From Effrenium voratum (taxonomy: Eukaryota; Sar; Dinophyceae; Suessiales; Symbiodiniaceae), in the NCBI GenBank assembly GCA_963377175.1, contig CAUJNA010003816.1:587501-651500 (forward strand): a stretch of 64,000 nucleotides of DNA, read 5' to 3'. A program made the translations under genes and the position numbers. Positions 53,640 through 62,247 of this stretch are shown in pieces. Each line of letters begins with the position of its first letter. The first letter of the stretch is position 1. The notes below the pieces were generated by a model, which saw only the letters and a program-made list of their open reading frames with translations, was not told the DNA's origin and searched no databases.

Positions 53640-55215
53640 AGCAATCCGAAGCACAGTTGATGCACTCATCTCGCTGCTATTCTCGCCCTTTGCCGAGTAG
53701 AGCTACCTGCAGAGCAGTACCTATTTTCCGGCTTGACGCGCGGCGGGGCTCTCAAGCACCTGGACATGTGGCACATGTTATTTATGGCTGTTTTATGTTT
53801 TCGTCTTGCTTTGTCGCAATGCTGCTACAAACGCTTTGCGCCCGGGCATGCTTTGCGCCGGGGCTCTGACCTGCTGGCGCGCGAGCCTTGGGCGCTTGCT
53901 CAGAGGGCGCCTTTTCCCTTGGGCATATGCAGTTAGTTACCTGTCACTTGCGCCATGCTGCTCAAGACGCGCTGCTGTCAGAAATTTCAGGACCTTGGGC
54001 ACTCACCTATCCAAGCGCGGAGCTTAGACAGTTTTCGCCTTCAGGTCTTTTCCGCATCGAGTTAAGTGCAGAGCATTTCCTATGCTCTGGTTCTCTGTGT
54101 GGGACACGCGTGCTCGCAGACTCGAAAAGCAGGGGTCTCGGCGCCGTTTGTTTCTTGACTTGCTGGGCGTGCGTGGCTGGGTATGCGCACGCACGTCATT
54201 TGGAAGCGCTTCGAACCTCTTGGCTCGAAAGCCCGAGTTTTTCCCAGCTTGCTCAAGGCACGTCGGACACCTCAGAGGGCGCCTTGCAGTTTTTTCCTTG
54301 GGCATATAAAGTAAGTTACTTGTTATCCGCGCCGTGCTGGCGAAGACACGCTGCTGTCACAAATGTCAGGACCTTGGGCTCTCACGTATCCACGCGCGGG
54401 CCTTAGACAGTTGCTGAGAGTGCACCATTCAGCTTTGTGTGTCTTTCACGCATGTAGTTAGCTGCAGAACATTTCCCGTGCTCTGGTTCTGCGCGTGGGG
54501 CGCTCAGCCATGTCGGACACCTCAGAGGGCACCTTGCAGCTTTTCCTTGGGCATATAGAGTAAGTTACTTGTTGCTTGCGCCATGCTGGCGAAGACACGC
54601 TGTTGTCACAAATATCAGGACCTAGCTGCAGAGCATTTCCTGCGCTCTGGTCTCTGCATGGGACCCTTGAGGTCGCAGACTCGAAAAGCAGGGATCTCGG
54701 TGCCATGTGTTTCTTGACTTGCTGGGCGTGCGTGGTGGGGTATGCGCATGTGCGTCATTTGAAAGCGCTTCGAAGCGCTTGGGTCGAAAGCGCGAGTCTT
54801 TTCCAGCTCGCTCAGCCACGTCGGACGCCTCAGAGGGCACCTCGCAGTTTTTGTTTTATAGAGTAAGTTACCTGTTGCTTGCGCCATGCTGGCCAAGACA
54901 CGCTGTTGTCACAAAGGTCAGGACATGTCAGGACCTTGGGCTCTCACGTATCCACGCGGGGGCCTTAGGCGGCTGCTGAGAGTGGACCATTCAGCTTTGA
55001 GTCTCTTAGACATGTAGTTACCTGCAGAGCATTTCCCGTGCTCTGGGTTCTGTGCATTGGTCCCGTGAGGTCGTGGACTCGAAAGGCGGGGGGTCTGGGC
55101 GGCATTTGTTTCTTGACGTGCTGGGCGTGCATGGTTGGGCATGCGCACGTCAGTTGGACATGCTTCGAAGCTTCTGAGTGGAAAGCACGAGTTTTTTTGC
55201 CCAGCTTGCTCAGCC
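53640..55215. repeat. Four diverged copies of a gene 5' region
   Basis: Blocks TTTCTTGACTTGCTGGGCGT, GCAGAGCATTTCC, GTAAGTTACTTGTTG and CAGGACCTTGGGCTCTCACG recur. Each copy ends in GCTCA..CAYGTCGGACRCCTC: at about 54,260, 54,510, 54,818 and, as the true start codon, 55,216. The first and third have ACG where the others have ATG. No other gene recognised in the interval. Confidence 0.8.
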
Positions 55216-55766
55216 ATGTCGGACGCCTCGAAGCAGCCCGCGTACTCCGGCCTCACTCTGGGGGTTGGGCTTACTCCGGAGGATGCCGACAAGATCTTCG
55301 TGAGCGGGGAGAAGGTGATGCCTCACTGGGGCGGCAGATGGGGGCTCAAGCCGACGCCCGTGGAGGCCACGCGGCGCGCGCGCGGCACATTGTTCTTTTG
55401 CGCGTGCCCACTTCTCGCCTAGCTAATTCGTAACCTTGCGCAATGAGGCTTTGCTGCGGTGCCAGCAGAGCGACTTGGAGCCGGACGCTGACCCGAAGCA
55501 GGCGCGCATCCACGAGATCTCCTTCACGAGTCTTGGCGTGTGCCATTACTTCGCGTCTGGACTGCATAGCTTTTTTTTAGGGTAGAAGGTCTCGAGCATG
55601 GCGCGCGATCGTTGTTTCGAGCGAGCAAGCGCGCAAGGTCAAGGACCAGCTGCAGAACATTGGCGAGGGCTATTTCCGCTTCTACTCCCACTTGGAAAGA
55701 GAAGCTTTCGACTCCACCGGCGAGCTCCTATATGCACTGGCCGCTGACTGCCAGCAAGCCATGTAG
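55216..55766 (+). CDS. Small three-exon protein, function unknown
   Basis: Starts MSDASKQPAYSGLTLGVGLT; exon 1 ends at GTGGAG (55,365). An 82-nt intron 55,366-55,447 begins GC and ends AG; the join gives PVEALLRCQQSDLEPDADPK, then ARIHEISFTSLGVCHYFASG. A second short intron (limits unclear, near 55,530-55,620) leads to SEQARKVKDQLQNIGEGYFR, FYSHLEREAFDSTGELLYAL and AADCQQAM with TAG at 55,764-55,766. Soluble, mostly helical, no signal peptide or membrane segment; no family recognised. Hairpin H5 begins 22 nt after the stop. Four copies of its 5' region lie upstream. Confidence 0.6.
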
Positions 55767-55787
55767 CTCGCAGGCGCGTTTGCTCTC

Positions 55788-55836
55788 CCACCGGCTTGGT
55801 CGCCAGCGGATGTTTCCGGAGCGACCAAGTCGGCGG
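55788..55836 (+). promoter_or_regulatory. Conserved 3' stem-loop H5 (longest stem)
   Basis: Arms CCACCGGCTTGGTCGC and GCGACCAAGTCGGCGG pair at 15 of 16 positions (one G-T, one A-C mismatch) around CAGCGGATGTTTCCGGA. 22 nt after the stop of the three-exon gene. Confidence 0.8.
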
Positions 55837-55839
55837 TGC

Positions 55840-56285
55840 ATTTTTGAAGCGCATCGCGTAGCGCGCGAGCTGAAAAGTGCCGGTGATCAGCAGAAGTCAG
55901 GCAAGCCGCAGTGGTTACCTTGTGCCGCATGTCCGCTGCAGAGCGTGTCAGGAGCTGCGGCCTCTGCCCTGTCCACGCGTTGGCCTCAGACACTCCGGTC
56001 CTGGGCCACGCGTCGCCAGCCACCTTATGCCGCACGCTCGCTGAGTCGTGTCAGGAGCCGCGGCCTCTGCTATGTCCACGCGCGGGCCTTAGATGCTCCG
56101 GCCCTGCATTCTGCGATGGTCGCAAGCACGGGAGGTGTCTCGCGTTGACTCAAGTGTGGCATCCCTGTCACATATTGCGTGCTAGGCTTGGAGGGGTAGA
56201 GATGGCCGCATGAAGCTGGGGAAGTGCGTCTATGACCAGGTTGTTTTTTGTGGATCTGCTTCCTCCTCCTTTTCAGCTTCACAAA
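55840..56285. other. No gene seen; short internal repeat
   Basis: A segment with CCGCA..TCCGCTGCAGAGCGTGTC (55,924) is repeated as CCGCACGCTCGCTGAGTCGT (56,030), each followed by GTCAGGAGC-GCGGCCTCTGC and GTCCACGCG, spacing about 108 bp. No exon recognised before the kinase-like gene. Confidence 0.6.
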
Positions 56286-57241
56286 ATGGAGGTGCTCTCC
56301 CGTTTGATCTCTAAGAAACTCGAGAGCTTCGAGATGGAGGTGCGGGAGAAGGAGTCCACCCAGAACCGCATGCCCCTGTCTGGCGTAGTCAAGATGACTT
56401 TTGCCTCGAGCACTGGCCGCATTGCTCTGGAGGATGAGGTCTGCTTTGTTGGCGAGGGCGCCTTCAAGAGGGTTATGGTGTGCAAGAAGTATCCCCTGGC
56501 TCTCAAGTTCACCTTCAAGGTTGGCGCGGCCAAGCAAAGCTGGCCGCATCATTGCTTGAAGGAGCCAGAGGTGTTCGACCAAGCCTCTACCTGCCATGAC
56601 CTCATGGTCGCCTACTTTGGGGGAGTTTTCTTGGACGGCGACTGGTCGCGTACTCTTCGAGGCTCCGCACGCACGCCGGCAACAGACGTTGGTTCTGTCA
56701 CCATCGCCGAGCGCGCGTGCGAGGTCAGTGAGACCGTGGCCCGCCAGCAGTGGATGCAAGCCTGCACTTCCACGCTGCTTCGACTTCACTTGAAGATGCA
56801 GCTGGGATTGGCTCGTACTGTTTTGGAGTCGTTTCTGCGGGGCTTCACGCCGTGGGACGCGAAGCTGGACAACTTTGGCACTCGACTGTCGGAGGCATGG
56901 GCTATCGGCGCTCAAGCGGAGAGGCGAGCGGACTTTTCCGAAGCTTCCTCGCTTGGGACCGTGTGCCCGGATGACCGCTGGGTCCTCATCGACATTGACC
57001 CTTTTCAGAAGTCGTCGATTCACCACGCCAACCAGCCGGAGGGCTCAAACTTGTGCAAGGTCATGCTCCGGTCCGTGACCCACTTGTCAGCGCTGCTGGA
57101 TCCGCGCAGTGGCTACGCGGCTCACGTGGACCAAAGCTGGAGGATGCCACTGCAAGAAGTCGTTCAGATCTTCAGCGCGGTGTTTTCCAACGAGTCTGAG
57201 CTGAAGTGGACGACCAAGTTCCTTGTCTATAATTTGAAGCT
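56286..57241 (+). CDS. Protein-kinase-like protein, catalytic exon
   Basis: About 318 codons starting MEVLSRLISKKLESFEMEVR. FVGEGAFKRVMVCKKYPLAL resembles a glycine loop followed by the VAIK-type lysine (ALKFTFK). FTPWDAKLDNFGT resembles the HRDxKxxN catalytic loop with the His-Arg replaced by Trp and Ala before the Lys, and WVLIDIDPF sits where DFG would be (DID). So the fold is kinase-like but the signature residues are altered; it may be an atypical or inactive kinase. The exon ends AAGCT|GTCGTG; a 52-nt GT-AG intron (57,242-57,293) follows. Start chosen as the first ATG after a gap with no repeats. Confidence 0.65.
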
Positions 57242-57293
57242 GTCGTGTCGCGCACCAGGTTGCTCATTTGAACTGTTGAGACCATGTCCCCAG

Positions 57294-57650
57294 GCTCAGT
57301 CAGCAGCAAGCTCTTGCCGTGATGCGGGAGCTGCAGACCCGCTTCGACGCCCTTGTGGCAGCCTACCGACCTAGTCCATCTTCGGCACCTTCGCGACCAC
57401 CCGCGACAGTTGAAGCTCCCACAGCGCCCCGTCCCCCTCGCCGCATGACTACATGGGGCGAGACCTTCTGCCAAAAACTCTTGGCACGAAGCCCACTACT
57501 GGCTGTCAAGCTTCGAGTCAAGGAGACAGTGATGAGGGGCCTGGCGCAAGTTGAGCAGTGCCCAAAGCCAAACCGACTTCGTGTCAAGTGGCTCGCTGCG
57601 CCGTTGGAGTTCTTGTCGTTCTGCAGCGAGGTGCAGGACTCCAATGATTT
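57294..57650 (+). CDS. Kinase-like gene, second exon
   Basis: From CCCCAG|GCTCAG: LSQQQALAVMRELQTRFDAL, a Pro/Ser linker, then RRMTTWGETFCQKLLARSPL and WLAAPLEFLSFCSEVQDSND. The coding sense then continues in another frame. Confidence 0.5.
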
Positions 57651-58085
57651 GTCAGGACCACGCCCAGGAAGACGCAGCGCCAACTGCAGCGGCGATTCAT
57701 GCGCGGGAGGTGTGCCACGTGGAAGGCAAGCTCGCTGTGTCAGTCTGGGTGTCACTGGCTGACGCTGCTTGGCCGGCGACTTGCCAGCACTACGTGCAGT
57801 CCTACTGCGCCCGCACTTGCTTGGCGACTTGGTCCACGAAGGAGATGGACGAGTCCCTGGGGCGCCTCCAGGAAGAGTTTACTGTTCGTCCAGATCAAGC
57901 GGGATTTTTTCAGTCCCCGAGCGAGCGGCTGCAGCCCGAAGCGGCCACCAGAGAGCAAAGAGAAATAGATGGCGCGCTGCCATACCAGGCGCGCAAGTCG
58001 GAAGCGCAAGGGTCGACGTGGATACGAAGATGCCCCACCATTCGTGCTCAAGGTGGTTCAGGACTGCGCATGCAGCTTGGTGTGT
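57651..58085 (+). pseudogene. Kinase-like gene, middle segment with frame changes
   Basis: CQDHAQEDAAPTAAAIHARE, then EGKLAVSVWVSLADAAWPAT and STKEMDESLGRLQEEFTVRP in one frame; later SRKRKGRRGYEDAPPFVLKV and VQDCACSLV in a different frame. Either an unrecognised mini-intron or indels lie between about 57,890 and 57,990. Role unknown. Confidence 0.45.
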
Positions 58086-58137
58086 AGGGGATTCTTCGGC
58101 GTTCATGGTTGTTTCGCATAGATTGCTCCGTCGCAGG

Positions 58138-58618
58138 ACATGCTGCGGACGCTGCACAACCTCTTGCCACTGGATCGCCTTTGCTGGAGTGCGCAGGAGA
58201 ACGAGCTCGCGTCGACCCAAGCAGGCGCGAATCCTATGTGGCAGAAAGGCTACGATGGCGCCTTCAAGTTTGCAGGGGGGCGCCGCGGCATGAAACTTTG
58301 CGAGCTCATGCGCGCGGACTGGTTCCGTTCAGAGCCGGACTGCTACGGCCTTCGCTCGGAGTTCATCATAGACGTGTTCCTGGCAATGTTGGCGTGGATG
58401 CGTCCGCATTTTTGTCAGCTTGGCCAACACTCCACCACTGAGGAGCGGCAGAACCACTTTTCGCACCAGCTTCGGTTCTATGGCGTGCAGCTCTCTGACG
58501 CAGAGATGGAGTCTTTGGCGGGCGCTGTGGTGGCTGCGACCTCCGTGAGAGATGTGGGTCTCCAGCTACATTGCCTTGAGAAGACTTGCCGACCCTGCCT
58601 CTGCGGCTTCGCGATGAC
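58138..58618 (+). CDS. Kinase-like gene, last exon
   Basis: After CCGTCGCAG|GACATG: DMLRTLHNLLPLDRLCWSAQ, NPMWQKGYDGAFKFAGGRRG, LCELMRADWFRSEPDCYGLR and a helical end FSHQLRFYGVQLSDAEMESL. A TGA in an alternative frame at 58,616-58,618 (DPASAASR-stop) may be the real end; the main frame stays open into hairpin H6. No family recognised for this part. Confidence 0.5.
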
Positions 58619-58639
58619 TCGCGATGGCAGCACGGAGTT

Positions 58640-58694
58640 GGGATGGACTGGCTTGTGCTGGCGGGCGTTTCCGACGCGCGAGCCAGTCCGCCCC
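58640..58694 (+). promoter_or_regulatory. Conserved 3' stem-loop H6
   Basis: Arms GGACTGGCTTGTGC and GCGCGAGCCAGTCC pair at all 14 positions using two G-T wobbles, with a further GGG/CCC outside, around TGGCGGGCGTTTCCGAC. Lies 27 nt after the probable end of the kinase-like gene. Confidence 0.8.
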
Positions 58695-59414
58695 TGCGCG
58701 GCACAGACATAGGCAGCGCTCTCGCGAAAGCAGTTGCGCACGCGCTGCTTGCGCGCCTCAGGCTGTCAGCGCGAGCGCGATTTGCTGTGCGACTTAGGCC
58801 CGGCGACCCAGGAGAGCCAGGCCTGATCGCTTGCTACAGCTTTGTCACGCTGTGCTTTCATGCTGTCATGGCCCCCCCGATTGCACTTGACTGCTTGCGC
58901 CCATGTCTGCTCGCGCACGAACGGCAGGAGCCACGCAGACTGGATAGCGAGACCTAGGCCGCATCACAGCTTTGTCATACTGCGCCAAGCCTTAGTCAAG
59001 CCAGAGAGCGCCGAGCCACACATACACACAAACACCCACGCACACACATCTAAATAGCTTTGGCTTTGGCTTCCTTTCAGGCTGGTCTCACTTAGGGCTT
59101 CGTGGCAAGGGCTGCGGAGGCGAATGGTCGACCTGCGTTTGCACCTCAGATTTGTGTCAACTCGAGGGCGCTAGCGCTCAGCATGGCCCAGAAGCAGATG
59201 TCGCTGTGCGACTGAGGCTCAACCCATTCTAGGAGACCCAGAAGGCTGAGGCTTGGTTGCTTGCTAGAGCTCAGTAATGCTGTGCACTCATGCTGTCACT
59301 GCCCCCTCGATGTCACTTTACTTCTTTGCCGGGCCTTCACTTGTCTGAGCTGCGCTCGCCAGAGAGCCGCTGGGGCTGACAGTGGTGCGTAAGGAGGCAC
59401 TTGCCATTGCGCTC
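58695..59414. repeat. Intergenic sequence with a diverged repeat pair
   Basis: 58,778-58,890 and 59,190-59,340 are related: GCTGTGCGACT, CTAGGAGA/CCAGGAGA, GCTTGCTA, CTGTG..CTCATGCTGTCA and GGCCCCCCCGAT/TGCCCCCTCGAT occur in the same order. No gene recognised. Confidence 0.65.
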
Positions 59415-60326
59415 ATGGCGCAACCGCTGCTGGACTTCATAGCCTTCAAGTACTTTCGGGACTTCCTGACTCGGCTGGATATGCACTTTGATGATCCTTT
59501 GAGCGTAGATACCGAGTCTGTCAGACAGGCGGTGCGTGAGCGCGTCGCGCGGGCTACAGGGGGCCCTGACGGTGACGATCTTCGACGCCGCTGTGGCATG
59601 TTCCTCAAGTGGCGCGGCTTTCCTGCAGCTAGCCGCCCCCGCGCTCGGTCGCGATCACCCACGGACTCAGCGCCGCCACGACAAGACTTGGCGGAGGAGC
59701 TCGCGGTTGCTCGCGAGCACTTCGTGGACTACATGGAGGACCTCGAACTAACGCAGCACTCCCCTCGCAGCGTGCGTCTGCGCACGGTGGCTGCCGTTTG
59801 CGAGGACCGTCTGAGCTGCATGCACGAGCTCTGCTCCGCGCCCGAGACGAGCGTGTGGCAGACGCCAAGTAGAGAGGCCGTGGCTGGGTGGGGTGCTTTG
59901 CTGGAAAGACATCGCCTCTTCCTTGCCTGGCGCGACATGCTAGGGGCCGCCGAGGATCTTGACGCTGCTGACGGGCCCAGCCAATGGTCTGGAGATGCTG
60001 TGGCCGGCGCGTACGCGTCGGATAGCCGGAGCTCCTGCCGGCCGTCACGGAAGCGGGCCACGTCTCCGTGTCCTGAGAACGCGCACTGCCCGAAGTTCTC
60101 TAAGAGGCACGCAGGCGTCAGCGAGGCGAGAAAGCGGGAGTACCTGTTCCTCTACGCGGCGCACGCTCGATGTCTTACGTGCCTAGAATTTGTGGCCAGC
60201 CAGTCTGACTTCAATGTTGCTTGCAAGTCCGCGGGCAAAAGTGCCCGAGAATGGGCTGTAAGTAAGCCGAACAGTGCAGTCCTCGACGACGAGCTGGATG
60301 CTTTTCTCTGTAGGCACGGCCTGTGA
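59415..60326 (+). CDS. Protein with Cys-rich C-terminal domain shared with the J-domain gene
   Basis: 303 codons from MAQPLLDFIAFKYFRDFLTR; this first ATG is preferred over an upstream GTG. The N-terminal 200 residues are helical with an Arg/Ser-rich stretch (SRPRARSRSPTD). Residues about 220-303 (PCPENAHCPKFSKRH, LFLYAAHARCLTCLEFVASQ, FNVACKSAGKSAREWA, LDDELDAFL) align throughout with the C terminus of the protein at 39,856-40,500: PC-x4-HC-x-KF, LFLYAA-x2-RCLTCL-x-F, C-x-S-x-GK-x-A-x-EWA, LDD-x-L. The J domain is absent here. The domain looks zinc-binding but I know no name for it. Hairpin H7 lies 111 nt after the stop. Confidence 0.75.
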   Translation: MAQPLLDFIAFKYFRDFLTRLDMHFDDPLSVDTESVRQAVRERVARATGGPDGDDLRRRCGMFLKWRGFPAASRPRARSRSPTDSAPPRQDLAEELAVAREHFVDYMEDLELTQHSPRSVRLRTVAAVCEDRLSCMHELCSAPETSVWQTPSREAVAGWGALLERHRLFLAWRDMLGAAEDLDAADGPSQWSGDAVAGAYASDSRSSCRPSRKRATSPCPENAHCPKFSKRHAGVSEARKREYLFLYAAHARCLTCLEFVASQSDFNVACKSAGKSAREWAVSKPNSAVLDDELDAFLCRHGL

Positions 60327-60436
60327 CCGCGCGGGAGGGGGCCAAGATGCAGGCCGAGGCCCTCGAGCAACACGCCCGAAAAGTGTCCAACATGATTGGG
60401 GCGCGGCCTTGGGAGTGAGACGTGTCTAGCACAGAA

Positions 60437-60473
60437 GCGACGGCGCGGGCGGATGTTTCCGAAGCGCTGTCGC
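60437..60473 (+). promoter_or_regulatory. Conserved 3' stem-loop H7
   Basis: Arms GCGACGGCGC/GCGCTGTCGC (ten pairs, one G-T) around GGGCGGATGTTTCCGAA. The 60 nt before it also match the sequence before H8. Confidence 0.8.
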
Positions 60474-60582
60474 ATGAGCAGAAGCTTTCGAAAAACAAAA
60501 GAAGCTCCTCTCGGGAGCCGGTCGTTGCAGCTTGATCTTTCTTAGTTGTTTCTGCAAGTGGGCCGGGTGACCGCTATCGCTG

Positions 60583-60935
60583 AGTCTTGCTAGGCAGTCA
60601 TGCGCGAAAGCTGTCAGGCGGATGAAGCGGCGGCACGCGCCTCAGAGTGTAGCGCATGTTGAGGGCGTGCGCCTTGGTTGTCTGCTCAGTAGACATGCCG
60701 AGAAGCAATCGAGTCAGCACGTGCCGCCACCCGCACGGACATGCATCTCAGTCAGTCATGCTACACCTGGGTCTTGCTAGGCAGTCTTGCGTGAAAAGTC
60801 TCAGGTGGATGGAGCGGCGGCGCGCATCTCAGAGTGCAGCGTTGCGCAGTGATTGAGAGCGTGCATGTTGGTCATGTCTGCTGCGTAGACATGCCGAGAA
60901 GCATTGAATTCCTGTAGCACGGAAAGGCGTCTCAA
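60583..60935. repeat. ~180-bp repeat, two tandem copies
   Basis: TCTTGCTAGGCAGTC, GTGAAA, GGCGGCR-CGCRYCTCAGAGT, GTAGACATGCCGAGAAGCA and CATGCATCTCAGTCAGTCAT recur; copies begin near 60,583 and 60,770. The same unit is found again at 61,660-61,975 on the other side of the next gene. Confidence 0.8.
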
Positions 60936-61015
60936 TGAGTCATGGTATCTGTGCTGCTTGCTACACTCTCAGCACAAAGTCAGTTTCCATTAGGCAACAG
61001 ACCCAGACTGCCCGG

Positions 61016-61405
61016 ATGCCCGCTTTCTGGCTGAAGCAGCCTCTGCTCGGCATGTACCAGGATAAGCTCAAGGACTGCCTCGGCACGGCGGAAGCTGTCC
61101 GGGAGAGACACTGCGCAGGCTGCGGCTCTACCGAGCGATTGTGGCAGACCGAGCCTGGAAGGATCAAATACGAAAAGCTCGGCCTCTGCGAGCCTTGCTG
61201 GGACTGCTTGATGTTGCCGGGAATGTCGGCCCAGAAGCAACTTCGTCAGTGCTCGCTTCTCACCGCAGATGGACTTGCAGTGGCGAAGCATGTGATCTCG
61301 GCATGCATGGGCATGGAGGCTGTTGGTATAGAGCAGGAGTCCGACTTCCGCCACGCCGTGAGCGTGGCTCTCGGCCAAAGGCCCTTAACGTGCCCTCGTC
61401 GCTGA
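61016..61405 (+). CDS. Small putative zinc-binding protein
   Basis: 129 codons from MPAFWLKQPLLGMYQDKLKD; an in-frame ATG at 60,935 would add 27 residues, but a TTAG|GCAACAG acceptor at about 60,993 makes the later start more likely. RHCAGCGSTERLWQTEPGRI then LGLCEPCWDCLM contains CxxC pairs spaced like a zinc finger (Cys at residues about 30, 33, 55, 58, 61). The rest is helical. No family recognised. Hairpin H8 begins 132 nt after the stop, and the flanking 180-bp repeats suggest the gene has been part of a tandem array. Confidence 0.55.
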   Translation: MPAFWLKQPLLGMYQDKLKDCLGTAEAVRERHCAGCGSTERLWQTEPGRIKYEKLGLCEPCWDCLMLPGMSAQKQLRQCSLLTADGLAVAKHVISACMGMEAVGIEQESDFRHAVSVALGQRPLTCPRR

Positions 61406-61536
61406 CCAGGGCTTGGGCGGCGGAAGCAAGCGGCAGCCGCGCTCAGCGGACCCTTGATGTGCTTCTTTTTTAAGGCATAGTTTAAGGCATAGCCTGTGAG
61501 CATGGCCTTGGGATTGAGACATGTTCGAGTGCAGCA

Positions 61537-61573
61537 GCGACGGCGCGGGCGGGCGTTTCCGAAGCGCTGTCGC
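61537..61573 (+). promoter_or_regulatory. Conserved 3' stem-loop H8
   Basis: Arms GCGACGGCGC/GCGCTGTCGC around GGGCGGGCGTTTCCGAA. The inner stem uses a G-T pair (CGGG/TCCG) where H7 has A-T. Confidence 0.8.
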
Positions 61574-61659
61574 ACGAGCAAAGCCCCGCGGGAGTGCGTC
61601 GTTGCCGCCACGTCCCTTGCCCCTTGTTGTTTCGGCGAGCGTGTCGGGCGAATGCCACA

Positions 61660-61975
61660 GCTGGGTCTTGCTAGGCGGTCGTGCGTGAAAGTTATCAGGC
61701 AGATGAAGCGGCGGCGCGCGCCTCAGAGCATAGCGCAGCATAGTGATTGAGGGCGTGTGTCCTGGCCATGTCTGCTTAGTGGGCATGCCAAGAAGCATTC
61801 AAGTCAGCCCGCGCTGCCGCCCGCGCGGACATGCATCTCAGTCAGTCATGCTACACCTGGGTCTTGGTAGGCAGTCATGCGTGAAAGCTGCCAGGCGGAT
61901 GGAGCGGCGGCACGTTCCTCAGAGTATAGCGCAGCGCAGTGGTTGAGGGCGTGCGTGTTGGTCATTGCGCCGACC
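61660..61975. repeat. ~180-bp repeat, copies three and four
   Basis: Same unit as 60,583-60,935: GGGTCTTGCTAGGCGGTCGT at 61,664 and GGGTCTTGGTAGGCAGTCAT at 61,858, each followed by GGCGGCRCG, AGCGCAG and TGCATCTCAGTCAGTCATGC-like blocks. Confidence 0.8.
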
Positions 61976-62086
61976 TGCGTGAATCGACTGCTTGCTTCAT
62001 CTGACCCTCGAGTAGACTTTCTGTTGCAGGCGTGGGGAGAGTTGAGCCAGGCTAAAAGCCACCATTTTTGAGGCGTGGTGCCAAAA

Positions 62087-62221
62087 ATGTTGCGCCTTGC
62101 TTGCACAAACGTGGAGCCATCGACGGAAGTTTGTGATGGCAATGCTCTCGCATGGGGGTTGCTTCTGGAACGTGCGTTGCGTGAACTGGGGCTCGTGCAG
62201 CGACTGGCTCTGGAGACGTAG
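62087..62221 (+). CDS. Small ORF or last exon ending in hairpin H9
   Basis: 44 codons MLRLACTNVEPSTEVCDGNA, LAWGLLLERALRELGLVQRL, ALET and TAG at 62,219-62,221. The helical, coding-like end and the hairpin directly at the stop suggest a real C terminus; whether the ATG is the start or internal to an exon beginning upstream is unclear. Confidence 0.4.
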   Translation: MLRLACTNVEPSTEVCDGNALAWGLLLERALRELGLVQRLALET

Positions 62222-62247
62222 GCGGTGTTTTTCCGAAGCGTCGCAGC
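62210..62247 (+). promoter_or_regulatory. Conserved 3' stem-loop H9, overlapping a stop codon
   Basis: AGGCGGTGTTTTTCCGAA between arms CTGGAGACGT and GCGTCGCAG (GACG/CGTC core, outer pairs interrupted). The stop codon TAG lies at the arm-loop boundary. Most diverged copy, one nt longer in the loop. Confidence 0.5.
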
